Origin: Vampirovibrionales bacterium
Lineage (GTDB): Bacteria > Cyanobacteriota > Vampirovibrionia > Vampirovibrionales > Vampirovibrionaceae
Direction: 5' to 3'
Assembly (NCBI GenBank): GCA_029866025.1
Contig: JARXAD010000013.1
Span: 350,705 to 414,704, forward strand
Length of the DNA: 64,000 nt
Positions 44,223 to 53,690 of the stretch are shown here, in pieces. The notes under the pieces were generated by a model. That model had not been told where the DNA came from, searched no databases, and worked only from the letters and a program-made list of their open reading frames with translations. The translations under genes and the position numbers were made by a program. The first letter of the stretch is position 1. Each line of letters begins with the position of its first letter.

Positions 44223-44249
44223 AGGCCTGAAATCATCAGGCCTTTTTTT
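44223..44249. terminator. Bidirectional terminator between hydrolase and repeat-protein genes
   Basis: AGGCCTGA/TCAGGCCT perfect stem with a 5-base loop. TTTTTTT on the plus side and CTTTTG on the minus side. Confidence 0.85.
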
Positions 44250-44258
44250 GAGGATGGC

Positions 44259-47200
44259 CTAAATAAGTTCTGCAAAAGTATAGATTCTATCTGTAAAGGT
44301 AAAGTTTTCATTCGTATTGTTGTACGTATTGCTAACGCCGCCTCGGGTAATTACCAGGTTGCCTACTGAACTGCTAAAGGTATAGCCTGCTTTAGCCACA
44401 CCTAGTCCACTATAGTCTATGGTATCGGTTCCATGGCCACCCCTAAAGAAATTGCCATTGGCGGAAGCGTCTATAAAAATCAAATCGTTGCCGTTACCAG
44501 CGTTAATGGTGCTATTGGTGGTCGCTGCAATTACGGTATCGCTGCCACTGCTTAATGTAAGGCTTTGGGCATTACCGGTTAATGTACCGCTATAGGTTGC
44601 ATTGCCAAGTAGCGCGTCAAAGCCTACTCCACCATCACTAAACTGAACGCTTTCTACGGTATTGTCTAAGGTAACATCGTTACCCGACGAGTTGGTCAGT
44701 GTTATTTGAGACCCGCTTTGATTGCGGGTAGTGGTGTAGTTGCCAGCCACCCGGTTTAACAAAAGCATATCGGTTCCTGCGCCACCACTAACGTTTGTTC
44801 CTGCGTAACCTGCGCCCACTGTAAAGAGATCATTACCATCACCACCCGTAAAGGTTTGGTCATCGGCAGTGGCTGTATAACTTTGGCTAGCCACATTTTT
44901 AAGTTCGCTAAAGCTTAATGTCGTGCCATTAAAGTTAATATTTTCAATGGTATTGTCTATAGTAATAGCCTTGTCACTCTCACCCTCTCTAATGACCAAT
45001 TGGTTTGGAGCCGAATCGTAGTACTCAAAAGAAAAACTTGAGTTTCCTAGATAAATGGTATCGGTTCCAGCCCCGCCGCTAATAAGGTTGTCAAATGTAG
45101 TATTAAAATCACCGATGGTAATGGAGTCATTGCCGCTGCCGGTTACAACCGCAGCACCATTCGTAATATCTCCAGTGGTAATGGTTTGGTTGGCACCGGC
45201 TTTAATGGTTTCAAAATCCACAGCGGGGCCGCCATTAAAACTAAAATTTTCAAGACCGGTTACTTCTGTGTAGGCTCCAGTAATGTTATTGGTCAATTGT
45301 AGTCCAGTTGGACTGTTGGAGTTGTAAGTAACGCTGTAATCTCCAATATTGCCAGTTAGTGTAGCAAAATCGCTGCCTGAACCTCCATCAATGGTGTTTG
45401 CGGCGCCAATGGTGTCTGTTACATTAATGGTGTCATTGCCGTTGCCTAAATTAATTTGGTTATCGTTAGAGCCAGCTCCCAAATTAACGATGTCGTTGCC
45501 ATCACCGGCATTCACCACGTTATCTGCTGTGGAACCGCCGGCTGCAATGTTGATGGTGTCGTTGCCTGCTTGAGCATTAACGGTATTACTATTGCCCGTA
45601 AGGGTGACGTTGTCGGTATTAGTGGTGGAGTTGGACAGCGTAAAAGTTTGGTTGTTCCCCGTTAGGTTGCCGCTATACCCTGCACTGCTAACCAACGAGG
45701 CAAAGCTGACGGTGCCGTCAGAAAACTGAACATTTTCTACATTACTAGAGAGGATAACGTCGTTACCTGAAGAATTAACCAGCGTAATCTGCGAGCCATC
45801 GGGGTTTCGGGTGAGGGTGTAATCGCTGGCTACACGATTTAAACTGAGAGTATCGGTTCCGGCGCCACCACTGACGGTAGTGCCTATGTAGCCACCACCG
45901 ACCACAAACGTATCGTTGCCTGTGCCACCCGTTAAGGTTTGGTCATCGCCTGTGGCCCTAATAGTTTGGTTGGCCGCGTCTTTTAGTTGGGCATAGCTAA
46001 GTGTGCTGCCATTAAAGCTAAAGGTTTCTATGCTATCATTTACATTTATGGCATTACCAGTAATTGGATCTCGAACGCTTATTTGATTGGGTTCTACATC
46101 ATCGTAAGAAATTTCATACTGGTTTGCATTTCCTGAAAATATAATTTCATCTGTACCAGCACCGCCGCTAATCAGGTTATCATTCACGGTGTTAAAGTCG
46201 GTAACGTTAATCACGTCATTACCAGTGCCCGTTGTTACCGCCGCACCGTTAGAAATATCTCCGGTAGCGATGGTTTGGTTGGCACCGGCTTTAATGGTTT
46301 CAAAATCTACAGCAGGGCCGCCATTAAAACTAAAATTTTCAATACCGGTTACTTCTGTGTAGGCTCCAGTAATGTTATTAGTCAATTGTAATCCAGTTGG
46401 ACTGTTGGAGTTGTAAGCAACGCTGTAATCACCAATATTGCCAGTTAGTGTAGCAAAATCGCTGCCTGAACCTCCATCAATGGTGTTTGCGGCGCCAATG
46501 GTGTCTGTTACATTAATGGTGTCATTGCCGTTGCCTAAATTAATTTGGTTATCGTTAGATCCCGCGCCCAAATTAACCGTGTCGTTACCATCACCGGCGT
46601 TAATTACAGTGTCTCCAGCCAAGGCGGCTACAGTAATGGTGTCGTTGCCTGCTTGAGCATTAACGGTGTTACTATTGCCTGTAAGGGTCACGTAGTCGGT
46701 ATTAGTGGTGGAGTTGGACAAGGTAAAGGTTTGGTTGTTTCCCGTTAGGTTGCCGCTATACCCTGCACTGCCAAGTAGCGAGGCAAAACTGACGGTGCCG
46801 TCAGAAAACTGAACGTTCTCTACCGTATTGTCTAAGGTTACATCGTTACCCGACGAGTTGGTGAGTCTAATCTGCGAGCCATCTTGGTTGCGTGTTAGGG
46901 TGTAATCGCTGGCCGCCCGATTTAAGCTTAACGTATCGGTTCCACCACCACCACTAACAGTAGTTCCTGCGTAACCAGCGCCGACAATAATGGTGTCGTT
47001 GCCGGTGCCCGTCGTTAAGGTTTGGTCATCGCCTGTGGCCGTAATGGTTTGGTTGGCACCGGCTTTAATGGTTGCAAAATCTATGGTGCCACCGCCTGCA
47101 AAGCTAAAGATTTCGCCATCATTTACGGTGGTTCTCCCTCCACCTAAGATGTTTTCAAAAACAAGTTGGTTAGGGTTATTAGAGTTATAGGTAACATTGT

Positions 47201-48134
47201 ATTGACCTAAACTTCCTGAGAAATTTATGGTATCACTTCCGCCATCGCCATTAATGGTATTGTCTTCCGAAACATTGTTAACCGTTATCGTATCGTTTCC
47301 GAGCCCTAAATTTACGGTGTTCCCTCCGGCCCCATCGGCAAGGGTGCCGGTATCGTTACCATCCAAGGCATTAACAATGTTGTTTGTGGCGGTGCCGGCA
47401 ATGGTAAAGGCGTCCGTAGCTGCTGTTAGGTTTACCGTGGCTCCGTTGCCAGAAATACTGGTAGGGCCCGTGGATCCTGTACTACCCGTCGATCCTGTGC
47501 TGCCACTGGCTCCGGTACTACCACCACCGCCCTCTTCCGTAAATACGTTCGGATTAATCACGCCACTAGCACTGCGCAATGTGGTTTTACTGCTGTAGTT
47601 ATTAATGGTGCTGATATCGCCCGTAAGATTGTTGGTAACGGTAACAGTGCTACCACTTTTTGTTAACGTTAGGTTGCTGGTAGACACGCCTGCAAAGCTA
47701 ATAGTAGAACTTTTAGAGCTTGCGGTAATGCTTGTGCCCGTAGCGCCCTTAAAAATAGTCGCTTTTGAATTACTACCGCCTAAATAGACTGAGTTATCAT
47801 CACCTTTAACGGTTACGGTGCCCGATTTTGTGCCACGCAAGTCAATGGCTCCGCCTGATTTATCGGCCTTAACCACCGCCTTACCTGAAGACTGCTTATA
47901 GCTTGCCCCATCCTGAAACAAGGTGGCATAGGTTATTGGGCCTGTGGTGCGAATTTTTACGCCTACTTGTGCTGCGCTTGCGGGTGCTGCTGCTCCGGCG
48001 CCCCCACTGCCACCCGCGCCGGCCAACTGATTTTGATATTGGCTGAGTAACCCTTGAGAACGTCGGCTTGTAAACGACGTGATTAGGCTAGAGAGGCTGG
48101 ATGATGTTGAGTTAAATAAGGCGTTGGAAGTCAT
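44259..48134 (-). CDS. Large RTX/Ca-binding-type repeat protein, probably exported
   Basis: 1291 residues, poor in Cys and rich in Gly, Asn, Thr and Asp. The N-terminus is Ser-rich without a signal peptide, then a Gly/Ala linker, a beta-rich region and a collagen-like GSTGSTGSTGSTGP segment near residue 215. The rest is built from alternating modules: RTX-like GGxGTDTLSLNR and GNGNDTINV repeats, each followed by a strand set ending in ENxxF.DG or ENFSFNGG. One block of 363 residues occurs in tandem with near identity. The C-terminus NENFTFTDRIYTFAELI resembles that of the 14426-15841 protein. Extracellular adhesin or surface-layer type role by type 1 secretion is inferred. A TGTAAC half-site lies at 48226-48233. 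Confidence 0.75.
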   Translation of the reverse strand: MTSNALFNSTSSSLSSLITSFTSRRSQGLLSQYQNQLAGAGGSGGAGAAAPASAAQVGVKIRTTGPITYATLFQDGASYKQSSGKAVVKADKSGGAIDLRGTKSGTVTVKGDDNSVYLGGSNSKATIFKGATGTSITASSKSSTISFAGVSTSNLTLTKSGSTVTVTNNLTGDISTINNYSSKTTLRSASGVINPNVFTEEGGGGSTGASGSTGSTGSTGSTGPTSISGNGATVNLTAATDAFTIAGTATNNIVNALDGNDTGTLADGAGGNTVNLGLGNDTITVNNVSEDNTINGDGGSDTINFSGSLGQYNVTYNSNNPNQLVFENILGGGRTTVNDGEIFSFAGGGTIDFATIKAGANQTITATGDDQTLTTGTGNDTIIVGAGYAGTTVSGGGGTDTLSLNRAASDYTLTRNQDGSQIRLTNSSGNDVTLDNTVENVQFSDGTVSFASLLGSAGYSGNLTGNNQTFTLSNSTTNTDYVTLTGNSNTVNAQAGNDTITVAALAGDTVINAGDGNDTVNLGAGSNDNQINLGNGNDTINVTDTIGAANTIDGGSGSDFATLTGNIGDYSVAYNSNSPTGLQLTNNITGAYTEVTGIENFSFNGGPAVDFETIKAGANQTIATGDISNGAAVTTGTGNDVINVTDFNTVNDNLISGGAGTDEIIFSGNANQYEISYDDVEPNQISVRDPITGNAINVNDSIETFSFNGSTLSYAQLKDAANQTIRATGDDQTLTGGTGNDTFVVGGGYIGTTVSGGAGTDTLSLNRVASDYTLTRNPDGSQITLVNSSGNDVILSSNVENVQFSDGTVSFASLVSSAGYSGNLTGNNQTFTLSNSTTNTDNVTLTGNSNTVNAQAGNDTINIAAGGSTADNVVNAGDGNDIVNLGAGSNDNQINLGNGNDTINVTDTIGAANTIDGGSGSDFATLTGNIGDYSVTYNSNSPTGLQLTNNITGAYTEVTGLENFSFNGGPAVDFETIKAGANQTITTGDITNGAAVVTGSGNDSITIGDFNTTFDNLISGGAGTDTIYLGNSSFSFEYYDSAPNQLVIREGESDKAITIDNTIENINFNGTTLSFSELKNVASQSYTATADDQTFTGGDGNDLFTVGAGYAGTNVSGGAGTDMLLLNRVAGNYTTTRNQSGSQITLTNSSGNDVTLDNTVESVQFSDGGVGFDALLGNATYSGTLTGNAQSLTLSSGSDTVIAATTNSTINAGNGNDLIFIDASANGNFFRGGHGTDTIDYSGLGVAKAGYTFSSSVGNLVITRGGVSNTYNNTNENFTFTDRIYTFAELI
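44500..46800 (-). repeat. Internal tandem duplication of 1089 bp
   Basis: Sequence at 45351 onward is almost identical to 46440 onward (for example a stretch of over 100 bases with few differences), an offset of 1089 bases or 363 codons. A third, more diverged partial unit follows toward the C-terminus. The boundaries given are approximate. Confidence 0.7.
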
Positions 48135-48258
48135 GAGGGGGATCTCTCGTAATCCATAACGGATGGGGGTAGTTATGGATTGTATCGCCCTGATGATTGT
48201 TTTTATTAATGATTTATTGCAGCACTGTTACAACCTATTTTTCTAAAAAGTGGGTGTT

Positions 48259-48990
48259 CTAAGGATATGTCATGGCCTGTTTCATGCGCCCAATGGCGCC
48301 ACCCAACCCCACAAATAAGGCATCCGAAATAAGGCTGTGGCCAATGTTCAACTCATTTAGACCTGGGAGTGTTAAAATAGGGCCAATATTTTCACAAGTT
48401 AGACCATGCCCCGCATTAACAACTAATCCGAGTGCACAAGCCTGGTGAGCAGCCAAAAATAAACGATCCAATTCTGCTTGGGTGTTTTCTCCGGCCATGT
48501 GTTGATCGCAATACCGTCCCGTATGAAACTCCACAATTTTTGCCCCTAAGCTTGCTGTGGCAGCTACTTGGGCAGGGTTACTCTCAATAAACAGGCTCAC
48601 AGGAATGCCCGCTGCCTGTAGAGCGGTAACGGATGGTTGTAGCGCTGTTTGATAGCGAACTACGTCCAAACCACCTTCGGTGGTTAGTTCTTCACGTCGT
48701 TCAGGTACCAATGTTACGTAATCCGGCTTAACCTTAAGGGCAAAGGCCACCATTTCGGGTGTGTTGGCCATTTCTAAATTGAGATGGGTGGTAATGCTTT
48801 GGCGCAGGGCAATCACATCCTCATCACGTATGTGTCGGCGGTCTTCGCGTAAGTGAACTGTAATCCCATCCGCACCAGAGTCTTCGGCTAGCTGGGCTGC
48901 CTTTAAAGGGCTGGGGTATAGTGTTCCACGCACGTTGCGCAAGGTGGCCACATGGTCAATATTTACGCCGAGTAATAGGGGAGGAGTCAT
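48259..48990 (-). CDS. pdxJ: Pyridoxine 5-phosphate synthase
   Basis: Condenses 1-deoxyxylulose 5-phosphate with 3-amino-2-oxopropyl phosphate, giving pyridoxine phosphate. Signature [15 protein letters not shown] at the N-terminus, [37 protein letters not shown] and [11 protein letters not shown]. 243 residues, standard. No clear Shine-Dalgarno. Forms a short minus-strand pair with the upstream hypothetical gene. Confidence 0.95.
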   Translation of the reverse strand: MTPPLLLGVNIDHVATLRNVRGTLYPSPLKAAQLAEDSGADGITVHLREDRRHIRDEDVIALRQSITTHLNLEMANTPEMVAFALKVKPDYVTLVPERREELTTEGGLDVVRYQTALQPSVTALQAAGIPVSLFIESNPAQVAATASLGAKIVEFHTGRYCDQHMAGENTQAELDRLFLAAHQACALGLVVNAGHGLTCENIGPILTLPGLNELNIGHSLISDALFVGLGGAIGRMKQAMTYP

Positions 48991-49029
48991 ATAGGTACGC
49001 CATTCATGGTTGCAGGGATAAGAATCGCT

Positions 49030-49431
49030 TTAAAGCTGTCGGCCGCTGGTATCGGGTGTTCGTTCCATATAGGCTTCATCCAGTGGGGCGTTGCGGTAGT
49101 AAGCAACACTTAATAGGGTTTCATCGGTTACAGCGGTTTGATAATAGATGTTAAAAAAGGCTTTAATAGCCTCGATGGTTTGTAATGAGGGCTTCTGATA
49201 CTTCAATACGTCGTGGGTGAGCTGCCCTATGGCTATAATACTCATGGAGCCTACGATTTGGCCTCGCCTTACCTTTAGGTGATTGCAGCGAATGTCGACC
49301 AAATCCTCGTCTTGCCAATAGGCACCCTCCGAATACAAGGTACCCAGCCTAAAAGCCACACACAGTTGTTCTGGCGTCTCGGCCAAAATGGCTTCTCTAA
49401 ATGCTTCGGGCCAGTTGATGGCTTTGGCCAT
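49030..49431 (-). CDS. Conserved-looking hypothetical protein upstream of pdxJ
   Basis: 133 residues, not recognised. Starts MAKAINWPEAFREAILAETPEQL, followed by a compact alpha/beta sequence (LVDIRCNHLKVRRGQIVGSMSIIAIGQLTHDVLKYQK). A GTL..GAYW..EDLVDIR pattern suggests a small single-domain cytosolic protein. AAGGA lies 10 bases before ATG. Only 40 bases from pdxJ, so probably cotranscribed. Divergent from ddl. Confidence 0.6.
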   Translation of the reverse strand: MAKAINWPEAFREAILAETPEQLCVAFRLGTLYSEGAYWQDEDLVDIRCNHLKVRRGQIVGSMSIIAIGQLTHDVLKYQKPSLQTIEAIKAFFNIYYQTAVTDETLLSVAYYRNAPLDEAYMERTPDTSGRQL

Positions 49432-49531
49432 GGGTCACAAATCCTTCATTTGTCTAGGGTGTCTTGCTTAGCTATGACTCAGCTATGATAGTGGCAAATC
49501 TCCTTGAATCCAACGGTAAAGGAAAATCCAC

Positions 49532-50575
49532 GTGTTCTCTCCGACGTTGCCTCCCAAATCTACTCGTATTGGCGTGTTGTGTGGTGGTCGCTCTACCGAG
49601 CGAGATGTGTCCCTGCGATCCGGCTCTAATTGTTTGGCCGCCCTAAAACGTTTGGGCTATAGCAATAGTGTGCTGATTGATGTGGATACCCATATTTCTC
49701 AAACGTTAAGTTCCGAAGGCATTGAGGTGGCTTTTTTGGCTCTTCATGGCAAATATGGCGAAGATGGGTGTATTCAAGGTCTGCTAGAGTGTTTTGGTAT
49801 TCCGTACACGGGTAACGGGGTATTGGCTAGCGCTGTGGGTATGGATAAAACCCGGACCAAGGCCTTGCTTGCTCAAGCAGGCTTGCCCATTATTCAAGGC
49901 GTTACCCTTAAAGACTCGGATTCACTGGCTCAGCGGGCTTTATTGCTGGCCAGTGTTACGGCGCCAGTTATGGTAAAACCCGCTACGGGTGGGTCTAGCG
50001 TGGGCATGAGTAAGGTGACCGATTTGGCCGACCTTTCGTCTGCTATTGATGCTGCTTTCGCCGTGGATACAGCCGTTTTGTTAGAGCCTTTTATTCAAGG
50101 CATCGATGTGACAGTGGGTGTGGTGGATAAGTTATCCGAAGTAGGTATTACTCCAACGGTGCTGCCGCTCCTTGAGCTATCGTCCAAAACCGAGTCTGGT
50201 TGGTACGACTTGGAGGCCAAATACACTCGCGGTCTTACCGAGTTTATTCTGCCGGCGCGCGTGTCTTCTTCGCTTGCCCAAGCCATTGAAGAGGCGACCC
50301 TTAAGGCTCACCAGGCCTTGGGGTGTCATGGTCTAAGTCGTACAGATTTTGTGGTGTGCCCTGAACAAGAGACGTTTTATATTCTCGAAATTAATACGAT
50401 GCCTGGGATGACGGACTTAAGTGATTTGCCGTTTCAGGCCGATGCCATGGGCTTGCAATACGATGCTCTAGTGGCTCTCATTTTACAAAGTGCTCTGACC
50501 CGAGAGGGCGGCATGAAGTCTGGTACTGCTGTATATGGCGAATTGCTACCAAAGCCCCTGATTGTTAGTGCTTAA
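49532..50575 (+). CDS. ddl: D-alanine-D-alanine ligase
   Basis: Makes the D-Ala-D-Ala dipeptide for peptidoglycan precursors. ATP-grasp protein with VLCGGRSTERDVSLRSG, ALHGKYGEDG, VKPATGGSSVGM, and EINTMPGMTDLSDLP. 347 residues. GTG start 8 bases after AAAGGA. Heads a plus-strand run ddl-ftsQ-dapB-glycosyltransferase, the cell-wall end of a dcw-like arrangement. Confidence 0.95.
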   Translation: MFSPTLPPKSTRIGVLCGGRSTERDVSLRSGSNCLAALKRLGYSNSVLIDVDTHISQTLSSEGIEVAFLALHGKYGEDGCIQGLLECFGIPYTGNGVLASAVGMDKTRTKALLAQAGLPIIQGVTLKDSDSLAQRALLLASVTAPVMVKPATGGSSVGMSKVTDLADLSSAIDAAFAVDTAVLLEPFIQGIDVTVGVVDKLSEVGITPTVLPLLELSSKTESGWYDLEAKYTRGLTEFILPARVSSSLAQAIEEATLKAHQALGCHGLSRTDFVVCPEQETFYILEINTMPGMTDLSDLPFQADAMGLQYDALVALILQSALTREGGMKSGTAVYGELLPKPLIVSA

Positions 50576-50596
50576 CCTGGACCGGATGGCTGCATT

Positions 50597-51760
50597 GTGA
50601 ACCCTCCTTTTGATAGTGCAACTGACTCTAAAAAATCTGCCTCACCTGAGGGAGTCGGTGTTTTGCTGCCGTCGTTTCGGCGTACAGGTCAGGCCACACC
50701 GGTCTTGGACCGTCTGCGCCCTTTAAAAACCGCCTTGCAGGATGGTGGTAGCCAAAGACCGGCAAGCTCCCCCTTTTCCTCCAAAAAGGTAAAGAAAACC
50801 AAGCCGGTGTTTGAGCCTGCTTTAGCCGCTATTGTGCCTAAAGATCAACTGCAGGAACGCCGCAAGCAAAAGCAATGGCTAATGCAGGTGCGTCGTATGC
50901 GGTTGTCTATTCGCCTGTTGTTTAGTTTGTGTTTAATAGCGGCCGTGGTAGCCGTGGTGGGCTGGTTATGGCAACCCGTTCAGGGGTCTATCCAGTGGGC
51001 TACTCCGCCAAGGCTTGTTAGCCAGGCCTTGTTAGAAAAAGTACTGACCCAGCAGTCTTTGGGAACATCGGTATGGCTGGTCAATCCCCATGAGTTGGAA
51101 GCAGCGTTGGTGAAGCAGTCACCCTTAATTGCTTCTGCTGCCGTGCGACGTCACGGTTTTCCTCCTCGTCTCATGGTGTCTGTGGTGGAACATACCCCTT
51201 GGGCGGCTTGGTATGAAATGGAGGGTGTGGGTCCGTCTAACAGCATGAAAGTTAAGAAGCCTATTCCCAAGAAAGCTCAAACTACAGTTGTTCGGCCGGT
51301 GCTGAATGGCTTAGTATTACCTTCATACCAGTGGGTGCCGGTGTCGTCATCGCAACCCTCTGTGGTGCAGTATATTCAACACCCCAGTTATCCTTTAATG
51401 CCTGTTATTGGGTTGGCTCACCAGAAACCTTCTGCGGAACAGTGGCAAGCTTTACAGCTGTTGACCGAAACCTTGACGGCTCTTTCTGAGCTGCATGTAC
51501 AAGCCTTGGATGTTCGTCAGCCTGGCAATGTCCGGGTGATCTGCGAAGGACCTGATATTTATGTTGGACCTTTAAATGGTACTTGGCAACAGCGTTTTCA
51601 ACGAATTTCGGGGGTGCTGCCTCATTTAGCTCAGTGGGCAAGTCTTATTGAGGCTGTGGACTTGCGTTGGGAGCAACAGGTAACCCTGCATAAAAAAACC
51701 AAAGCCCGTCTGCTTACCGTTGTACCCGAAAAAAACACCAGCCAGTTTCAGCGCCCTTAG
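50597..51760 (+). CDS. ftsQ: FtsQ-like cell division protein
   Basis: 387 residues with the FtsQ layout: long, basic cytoplasmic N-terminus (about 1-100), one membrane helix (about 103-125, SIRLLFSLCLIAAVVAVVGWLW), a POTRA-like domain (LVSQALLEKVLTQQSLGTSVWLVNPHELEAALVKQSPLIASAAVRRHGFPPRLMVSVVE split over this region) and a beta domain. Low sequence conservation is normal for FtsQ. The call rests on topology and on its position right after ddl. GTG start with weak Shine-Dalgarno, 22 bases after the ddl stop. Confidence 0.8.
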   Translation: MNPPFDSATDSKKSASPEGVGVLLPSFRRTGQATPVLDRLRPLKTALQDGGSQRPASSPFSSKKVKKTKPVFEPALAAIVPKDQLQERRKQKQWLMQVRRMRLSIRLLFSLCLIAAVVAVVGWLWQPVQGSIQWATPPRLVSQALLEKVLTQQSLGTSVWLVNPHELEAALVKQSPLIASAAVRRHGFPPRLMVSVVEHTPWAAWYEMEGVGPSNSMKVKKPIPKKAQTTVVRPVLNGLVLPSYQWVPVSSSQPSVVQYIQHPSYPLMPVIGLAHQKPSAEQWQALQLLTETLTALSELHVQALDVRQPGNVRVICEGPDIYVGPLNGTWQQRFQRISGVLPHLAQWASLIEAVDLRWEQQVTLHKKTKARLLTVVPEKNTSQFQRP

Positions 51761-51805
51761 GGCTGTTCATTAGCCTTTAATACCACTATGATTGGGAATT
51801 GTGTC

Positions 51806-52687
51806 ATGTCATCGAATTTGCTCCCGCCGGAATCCTGTATAAATGGCTCTATTGGCGTGGTGATTGTGGGCGCTACAGGCAACATGGGAAAAGAGGCCGT
51901 CAAAGCCGTGTTGGCTCAGCCAGATATGACCTTACTAGGGGCGGTGGGTCGTCGTTACGCTGGAGAAGACGCCGCCCTTATTGCGGGGGAAGACACACCG
52001 TGTGGAGTGACTCTTGTTTCGTCACTTGTCGAGCTGCTCTCTTCGTTAAAAACTAGCGGCGCTCTAGAGCCGTATGAACATTGGGTGGGTATTGAACTGA
52101 CGAACCCCACCACCGTAATGGAACATACCAACTCTTTGGTCCAAGCAGGGTTTCGCCCCGTCATTGGCACCAGTGGCGTGGAAGAAGCTCAGCAGAAAAC
52201 ATTGAACCGTGTGTTAACGAGTGCCAGTTTGGGAGGGGCAGTGATCCCCAATTTTGCCATTGGCGCGGTGTTGATGATGCGCTTTGCCAAAGAAGCGGCC
52301 CAATACTTTGATAATGTGGAGATTGTAGAACTACATCACAATAAAAAATTGGATGCCCCCAGTGGTACCGCCCACCATACGGCATTGTCCCTTAGTGAGC
52401 ACCACCCACACCCTTTTAATGCCGCTTTGGTGAAAGAAGCTGAAACCATAACAGGGGCTAGGGGGGCTGAATTCCCGAATGGGGTCAGGGTTCATAGTGT
52501 CCGCTTACCCGGTTTGGTGGCACACCAAGAGGTGCTACTGGCATCAGAAGGCCAATTGCTCACCATTCGCCATGATAGCTTTAACCGCCAATGCTTTATG
52601 CCGGGCGTCTTGCGCGCGATTCGCGGTGTAACCACCCATTCTGGCCTCAAAGTGGGTCTTGAGCATTATTTGCAGGGTAAGGAATAG
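51806..52687 (+). CDS. dapB: 4-hydroxy-tetrahydrodipicolinate reductase
   Basis: NAD(P)H-dependent step of lysine/diaminopimelate synthesis. VVIVGATGNMGKE, IGTSGV, NFAIGAVLMMRFA and the catalytic ELHHNKKLDAPSGTA are clear. 293 residues from ATG 51806, which has GGGA 8 bases upstream. ATG 51788 is an in-frame alternative. Longer than the E. coli enzyme, like cyanobacterial ones. A glycosyltransferase gene follows 4 bases after the stop. Confidence 0.94.
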   Translation: MSSNLLPPESCINGSIGVVIVGATGNMGKEAVKAVLAQPDMTLLGAVGRRYAGEDAALIAGEDTPCGVTLVSSLVELLSSLKTSGALEPYEHWVGIELTNPTTVMEHTNSLVQAGFRPVIGTSGVEEAQQKTLNRVLTSASLGGAVIPNFAIGAVLMMRFAKEAAQYFDNVEIVELHHNKKLDAPSGTAHHTALSLSEHHPHPFNAALVKEAETITGARGAEFPNGVRVHSVRLPGLVAHQEVLLASEGQLLTIRHDSFNRQCFMPGVLRAIRGVTTHSGLKVGLEHYLQGKE

Positions 52688-52691
52688 TAGT

Positions 52692-53690
52692 TTGAGTCAT
52701 GAGAACCCCATTATTGAACTGGTTCGCTACGGTGCCTTTGGCGATTTACTCATGGCGACGGCTACTTTTGCTGGATTAAAGCAGCAGGGGTATCGCGTTC
52801 GCTTTATTTGCAATCGTTATTTTGCCCCCATTCTTCGTAATAATCCGTATTTGGATGAATTAATTGAGCTGGAAGAGAGTACTCACGAGGCAGTTGAAGC
52901 TTCATTGGCTGGTAAACTACCGGCTGAACGGAGAGTGCTGCTTAATTTCCCTACCTCTCCCTTTGGGTTGTTTCACCCCCTTGGTTTTCCTGATCATCCC
53001 ATTGCCTTACCCATCACCGAACACTATTGCCGGGAAGTGCGGGTACCCAGCACCGATGAACTCAGCCTTCATTTGGACTCGGATGTGGAGGAGTGGGGAA
53101 AATCTTACACTCATACGGTGTTGATTCATTCCCAAACCGCTTTTTCCTTGTATAAAAACTGGGCACCGGATCGTTGGTTTTATTTGGCTAACCACCTGCG
53201 TGAACAATTTCGGGTGGATGTTAAGGTCGTCGGTTCTCCGGAGGATCCTCCCATTCAGGGAGTTGAGCGACTGGAGAGCCCTAGCCTACTGCATGCCATT
53301 GCGGCATTAAAGCATTGCAAGCTGTTTATTGGCCTAGACAGTGTGTTTAACCATGCGTCGCGGGCTGTTAAAAAGCCCTCCATTATTTTGTGGGGCAGCA
53401 CCAACCCCTTAGCCTTTGGGTACGAGCAAAACATTAATTTGGTGAATGGCGTGGTGTGGCAACGAGCCATGGGTAATGATGGGCCCCACTTAAAGTGCCA
53501 ACCATGTTACCGAGAAAATAAACACATGAAAGAATCATTAAAGCCCGTGTGTCCTAATACCCGCTCTTATCCCTATCATGCTTTGACAGAGGATGTTCAC
53601 CCCGCTCCATCATTGCATGCGTGTATGGCTGCCAACACAGTAGACGTGGTTTTTACCCATGCGGCGGCTCTGCTAACAGCGACCCCTTAA
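52692..53690 (+). CDS. Glycosyltransferase family 9 (heptosyltransferase-like)
   Basis: 332 residues from TTG 52692 (AAGGA 8 bases upstream, overlapping the dapB stop). The track start lies inside dapB. N-terminal RYGAFGDLLMATATFAGLKQQG is the GT9 phosphate-loop-like signature. The C-terminal domain has LFIGLDSVFNHASRAVKKPSIILWGSTNP, the usual donor-binding G.DSG..H region with Val-Phe in place of Gly. Likely transfers a sugar in lipopolysaccharide core or another envelope glycan. Four Cys/His-rich residues near KCQPCY are unexplained. Convergent and overlapping by 4 bases with the GT2 gene. Confidence 0.8.
   Translation: MSHENPIIELVRYGAFGDLLMATATFAGLKQQGYRVRFICNRYFAPILRNNPYLDELIELEESTHEAVEASLAGKLPAERRVLLNFPTSPFGLFHPLGFPDHPIALPITEHYCREVRVPSTDELSLHLDSDVEEWGKSYTHTVLIHSQTAFSLYKNWAPDRWFYLANHLREQFRVDVKVVGSPEDPPIQGVERLESPSLLHAIAALKHCKLFIGLDSVFNHASRAVKKPSIILWGSTNPLAFGYEQNINLVNGVVWQRAMGNDGPHLKCQPCYRENKHMKESLKPVCPNTRSYPYHALTEDVHPAPSLHACMAANTVDVVFTHAAALLTATP

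Noticed and set aside
44500-47800. Possible CRISPR-like or satellite repeats
   Set aside because: Repeats here are coding repeats of an RTX-type protein, in frame and without regular spacers.
44259-47800. Several plus-strand ORFs opposite the giant repeat protein
   Set aside because: Mirror images of the repetitive minus-strand coding sequence (for example repeated MPVSVAKSLPEPPS).
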